From Diplonema japonicum (Eukaryota > Euglenozoa > Diplonemea > Diplonemida > Diplonemidae): 64,000 nucleotides of DNA. The notes under the pieces are model-generated. The model made no database searches and was not told the DNA's origin. It saw only the letters and a list, made by a program, of their open reading frames with translations. The stretch covers positions 250,501-314,500 of the forward strand of contig OZ025731.1 in assembly GCA_964019335.1 (NCBI GenBank), given 5' to 3'. Both the position numbers and the translations under genes were made by a program. This document shows, one piece after another, positions 60,865 through 64,000 of this stretch. Position 1 is the first letter of the stretch. Each line of letters begins with the position of its first letter.

Positions 60865-61671
60865 ATGCCAATTATCGAATCAGCTGTGGTGACAGGCTGT
60901 GTTGGGAACGGGGTGCTGCTCACCATATCCGATTGGTGTGCACAGACAATTGAGACAGGTGCTAAAGACGACCCGGAACGGGGCAAAACACAGAATTATG
61001 ATTATGTTAGAACAGCAAGGTACGCGGGGATAGGGGTTTTTCTGACGGGCCCGCTCACCATGTGCAGGTACATGGTGCTGGGAAATATGTTTGGGTTTAA
61101 CGCAGGAGGCGCTGTGGCTGTGCAGAAAATGGTGTTCAATCAGCTGATTTTCGACCCCCCAGAAACGGCGGTTCACCTTGCAGGGCTCGAGTACCTAAGG
61201 TCAAAAGACGTCAACTCAGCGGTAGAAAAGCTCCGGGCGGACTATACAAAAGTACAGATCCCCTCATGGGGGCTGGCAGTGCCCGTGAACATCGCTACCT
61301 TCACGTTCTTTCCTGAGATTTGGCAGCAGTTGGTTTTCCAGAAATCGGTCGGGACGTGTTTCAACGTCTATTTTTCCTATGTTGCGAACCTCAAAGTGTC
61401 CACTGATGAAGATAGAGAGAGAAAGGTAGACGCTGCGGAACGGCATCGCGTCCTGATACCCAGGAAGCGGCGGCTCAAGCTTTCTACGACGCGTCCCGTG
61501 CACCCCCCCGACACCCTTCCCTTGCGGGATCAGAAAACCACACCACGAACGTTCCTTGGCGCCAGCCTCGAACCTGCTTCCACTAACTCCAAACTCACCC
61601 CTGCCCCCACGCAACAGCGGCCTCACCGTGTCTGCAGTTGGCGGGGCATCATGGCCGCCGTTTGGCGGTGA
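60865..61671 (+). CDS. Mpv17/PMP22 family membrane protein, divergent
   Basis: The protein has 268 residues and starts after an A tract. Family features in order are: ISDWCAQTIE (the G-D-x-x-x-Q helix), YDYVRTARYAGIGVFLTGPL (R-x-x-R...GP), AVQKMVFNQLIFDPP (the D-Q-x-x-x-x-P-like segment), and KVQIPSWGLAVPVNIATFTF followed by TCFNVYFSYVANLK (the W-P-x-x-Q-x-x-NF / W-N-x-Y-L-S end, altered). Four membrane helices are expected. Mpv17-type proteins sit in the inner mitochondrial or peroxisomal membrane and affect metabolite or nucleotide balance. The last ~75 residues are basic and Pro-rich, beyond the family end, and may be partly intron or 3' read-through. A hAT-like element begins 43 bp after the stop. 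Confidence 0.75.
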   Translation: MPIIESAVVTGCVGNGVLLTISDWCAQTIETGAKDDPERGKTQNYDYVRTARYAGIGVFLTGPLTMCRYMVLGNMFGFNAGGAVAVQKMVFNQLIFDPPETAVHLAGLEYLRSKDVNSAVEKLRADYTKVQIPSWGLAVPVNIATFTFFPEIWQQLVFQKSVGTCFNVYFSYVANLKVSTDEDRERKVDAAERHRVLIPRKRRLKLSTTRPVHPPDTLPLRDQKTTPRTFLGASLEPASTNSKLTPAPTQQRPHRVCSWRGIMAAVWR

Positions 61672-61677
61672 GAAACG

Positions 61678-61712
<35 letters not shown>

Positions 61713-61789
61713 ACATAGTATCCAGGGTTAACCGATCACCCGCGGGTTTTTAATTACAATCGGGTTTTAAATTGACGTCAAATGAAAGG

Positions 61790-62125
61790 CGAGCATGCAA
61801 CCATGCTTAAAACCCTTATATTCGTATCCCGGGCCCCCCAGATACACAAAGCCGACCCCAGGGAGCATCAAAACGACTTAGAAAAGGATTATTTTCCTGA
61901 AAAGCTGGGTTTTCCCTTTTTTTGGCGGTTTTTCTTCTTTTTTCTGTTTAAATAGGAGCGAAATCAAAAATCAATAATTAGAACGGGAGGAGAGCGTGCA
62001 ACCATACTTATAACCCTTGTATTCGTCTCCCAGACCTCCCAGATACACAAAGCCTGCATCGAAACGACTTAGAAAAGGATTATTTTCCCGAAATCGGGAT
62101 TTTCCCTGTTTTTGGCGGGTTTTTA
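61790..62125. repeat. Tandem direct repeat inside the hAT-like element
   Basis: 61788-61935 and 61990-62125 share GCATGCAACCAT, CCCAGATACACAAAGCC and ACTTAGAAAAGGATTATTTT in the same order, with a period of about 190-200 bp. TTAGAAAAGGATTATTTT-like sequence is also in the MITE at 31585. Confidence 0.6.
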
Positions 62126-62303
62126 ACTAGGCGCGAAAGTCAATTATGAAAAACAATGAAACTTGAACGGGAAGTGTAGCAATGCACAAAGTAAGGGCGC
62201 CTAGAATGGGACTCCATGGGACGCACGGAAGCGCACCCGTTGAGGCAGGATGTTCACCCACAGAGAACTGAATGCACGCACACAGCGATGAACGCTCAAT
62301 TTC

Positions 62304-62726
62304 TTACCTCCCTGCTTGCAACCCGGCGTGCCTGAGAACGTGCGAAGACAGAGCACCGCTGATGTCCTGGTTCAGGTACAAGAACAACAGCTGCCTTCGT
62401 ACGTCTGGTGTGAGGCGGACGCGACGCATCTCTCCGAACTTGGCGTCGATCGAGGAGAACACCGCGTCCACGGCTGTTACCACAGGCTGCGCGTACAGCA
62501 GCGACAAGGCCCTGTCATGGAAAACAGGGAGAGCAGCTTTCTGAGCCAGCCACCACGCTTCGATATCGAATGAGGTACTCGTCTCAAGGCTGTGGTCCAT
62601 TTGGGCTATGGCCGAGTAGGACAGCCATTCCCCCTCTGACACGTCTGCAGAGGTAGGCTGTCGCGTACCGTTGCGAAGCCGCGCTAGAAAAACTAGTTGA
62701 TGGCAGCGTAATGAGCTATTTTTCAA
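62304..62726 (-). pseudogene. hAT transposase C-terminal (dimerisation) domain remnant
   Basis: The minus-strand frame of 140 codons includes STSFDIEAWWLAQKAALPVF, then AVDAVFSSIDAKFGEMR and RVRLTPDVRRQLLFLYLNQD. These align with the hAT C-terminal pattern: WW, then E-x-x-FS, then R-x-R-L-x-P...L-x-x-N. The N-terminal catalytic part is absent from the element, so it is non-autonomous. The frame starts and ends without obvious gene signals. Confidence 0.7.
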
Positions 62727-63070
62727 AACTGCATTTAAAGCCTTAAATAAGGCTCTATTTTGGGTTTTGATAGCTGGAATGGGCTCAGCTCGTCAAAATA
62801 GGGTTTCTGAAAAAAAAAAAATTGAGCATGGTCTTGGTATTTTTTGCCAGAAACATGGGTTTTGGATCGATCAAACCGATCCGAAATTAGAAAAAAACCG
62901 ATCATAAATCTTGTTGTTTTTAACCTGGACCTCCCTGACCCAGTTTTTTCAAAACTGCATTTAAAGCCTTAAATAAGGCTCTATTTTGGGTTTTAATGGC
63001 TGGAATGGGCTCAGATCGTCAAAATAGGGTTTTTGGAAAAAAAGAAATTTGAGCATGGTCTTGGTAAAAA
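62716..63070. repeat. Second internal direct repeat pair of the hAT-like element
   Basis: 62718-62845 and 62946-63065 share TTTTTCAAAACTGCATTTAA, CCTTAAATAAGGCTCTATTT and GAGCATGGTCTTGGT. The piece GGCTGGAATGGGCTCAG has a weaker relative near 8041. Confidence 0.65.
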
Positions 63071-63218
63071 AAACCGATCAAACCGATCCAAAATTAAAAA
63101 AAAAACCGATCCGAAATTACAAAAAAACCCATCATTAACCCGACAGTGATCGAAAATCTAAAATTGCTCGGGTCGGGTTTTAAAACCCGAAGGTGATCGG
63201 TTAACCCTGGATACTATG

Positions 63219-63485
63219 AAAGAAGAAGAAAAAAAAAGGGGGGGGATAAAGAACTATTTTACACGGGAGGGAAAAAAAAGTACACGTTTTTTTTTGGGGG
63301 GGGGAGGGTCATGAGGAAAAAAAAAGAGAGGGGGTTTGTATCTGATTTTTTGTTGTTTTTGGTGGGGGGGGGGGGGGGGGGGGAACCGTCTTTTCCACCC
63401 ACAAAAAATTGAGTTTTACCCTATCTCTGTGGTGTGTTTTTTAACCTTACAAGGTGAGGACCCACACGCTCATACGCGTGACGAC
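63219..63485. repeat. Spacer upstream of alpha-tubulin
   Basis: A and G runs (G run of about 22 near 63363-63383), then TTTTTTAACCTTACAAGGTGAGG, whose AAG/GTGAGG junction could be a 5' UTR splice donor. No gene is seen. Confidence 0.5.
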
Positions 63486-64000
63486 ATGAAAGAGATGATT
63501 GCCCTCCATGTTGGTCAGGCCGGCTGCCAGATTGGAAACGCCTGTTGGGAACTATTCTGCCTCGAGCATGGTGTGCAGCCTGACGGGAATCCTCTGAGCG
63601 AAGATTGCGGCCCGAGGCCCTTGTTCAGCGAGTCTTGGCATGGAAAGCAAGTTCCGCGTGCGATGTACATCGATCTGGAACCCAGTGTAGTTGACGAGGT
63701 GCGGAGGGGGGCCTACAGAGAATTGTTCCACCCGGATTGCATGTTCACGTGGAAGGAGGATGCTGCCAACAACTTTGCCCGTGGGTACCACGCGTTCAGA
63801 TATCTCAAATATGACTGCGAAGATAGGATACGGAAGCTCATGGAAAATTGCAACAACCTGCAGGGCTTCCTCATCTTCAGTTCTGTGAGCGGTGGTACTG
63901 GGTCTGGCTTCTTGTCCTTGATCGCGCAACGGTACAACAATTATGGTAGTAATCTCGCCTTTACCCTGTACCCCTCGCCACAGGTTTCGACAGAGATAGT
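63486..64000 (+). CDS. Divergent alpha-tubulin, 5' part (runs off the window)
   Basis: The first ATG gives [20 protein letters not shown], aligning residue for residue with the conserved alpha-tubulin N-terminus. Further family blocks are [53 protein letters not shown] and the nucleotide-binding [18 protein letters not shown] is the last sequence seen. 171 codons are present. Compared with ordinary alpha-tubulin the loop containing the acetylated Lys40 is shortened by about seven residues with no equivalent Lys. The G-box reads SVSGGTGSG in place of SFGGGTGSG. It could be a specialised or fast-evolving alpha-tubulin. No intron is seen in this part. Confidence 0.93.
   Translation, partial: MKEMIALHVGQAGCQIGNACWELFCLEHGVQPDGNPLSEDCGPRPLFSESWHGKQVPRAMYIDLEPSVVDEVRRGAYRELFHPDCMFTWKEDAANNFARGYHAFRYLKYDCEDRIRKLMENCNNLQGFLIFSSVSGGTGSGFLSLIAQRYNNYGSNLAFTLYPSPQVSTEI

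Larger units (their letters stand above)
61714..63218. mobile_element. hAT-like DNA transposon, about 1.5 kb, perfect 27-bp TIRs
   Basis: Bases 61714-61740 and 63192-63218 are perfect inverted copies; the inner part reads CAGGGTTAACCGATCACC. AAAGAA lies directly outside both ends and may be the target duplication. hAT usually gives 8 bp. The CAGGG inner end and the minus-strand hAT C-terminal domain support the family. Internally there are two pairs of direct repeats. A short relative lies at 31524-31868. Confidence 0.82.

Overview
The window is nuclear DNA of a eukaryote, probably a unicellular protist. The evidence is short GT-AG introns, a methylcrotonyl-CoA carboxylase subunit with a mitochondrial-type leader, a CDC50-type flippase subunit, an Mpv17-type membrane protein, Gln/His and Asn tracts, and an alpha-tubulin start at the right edge. 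I could not place the lineage. Spacers are almost entirely mononucleotide tracts (A, T and also long G and C runs) with short unique islands. One 200-base assembly gap lies at 21776-21975. In such DNA any single-base frameshift may be a homopolymer read error.

Layout. 1-8.7 kb: a partial helical protein, a non-LTR retrotransposon remnant, an F-box/ARM-like protein, a RING protein with SH3/Tudor-like repeats, a broken Crypton-like tyrosine recombinase on the minus strand, and a small ORF. 8.7-13.3 kb is nearly empty low-complexity DNA. 13.3-21.4 kb: a small ORF, CDC50, a GT11-like fucosyltransferase, and a large PSP1 + CCCH zinc-finger protein with five exons. 22-33.7 kb: a tandem family of LVIVD-repeat surface proteins. 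Three have near-identical ends and different middles, and one is a diverged relative. 33.7-49.3 kb is a transposon graveyard: two complete-ended piggyBac elements with TTAA duplications, a second LINE fragment, a long-TIR DDE-like element and copies of a 301-bp repeat. 49.4-61.7 kb: a dual-specificity phosphatase, an EF-hand/CNG-type channel, MCC alpha, a probable mitochondrial protein, a ubiquitin-like protein and Mpv17. 61.7-63.2 kb: a hAT-like element with perfect 27-bp TIRs. 63.5 kb to the end: alpha-tubulin.

All 17 host genes I am confident of lie on the plus strand. The five recognisable DNA-transposase remnants are all on the minus strand. Most start codons follow a genomic A tract and many stop codons are followed by a T tract. 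Splicing was worked out by eye from protein continuity: eleven introns of 39-63 bp, nearly all built around a long A or T run.

The most interesting system is the LVIVD array (23579-33695). Predicted secreted/type I membrane beta-propeller proteins share blocks of 276 to about 1190 nt that look identical (one difference noticed in the 5' block), flanking unrelated central cassettes. In one copy the membrane anchor and tail are also swapped. This is the pattern expected of gene conversion around a diversifying region, as in recognition or antigen families.
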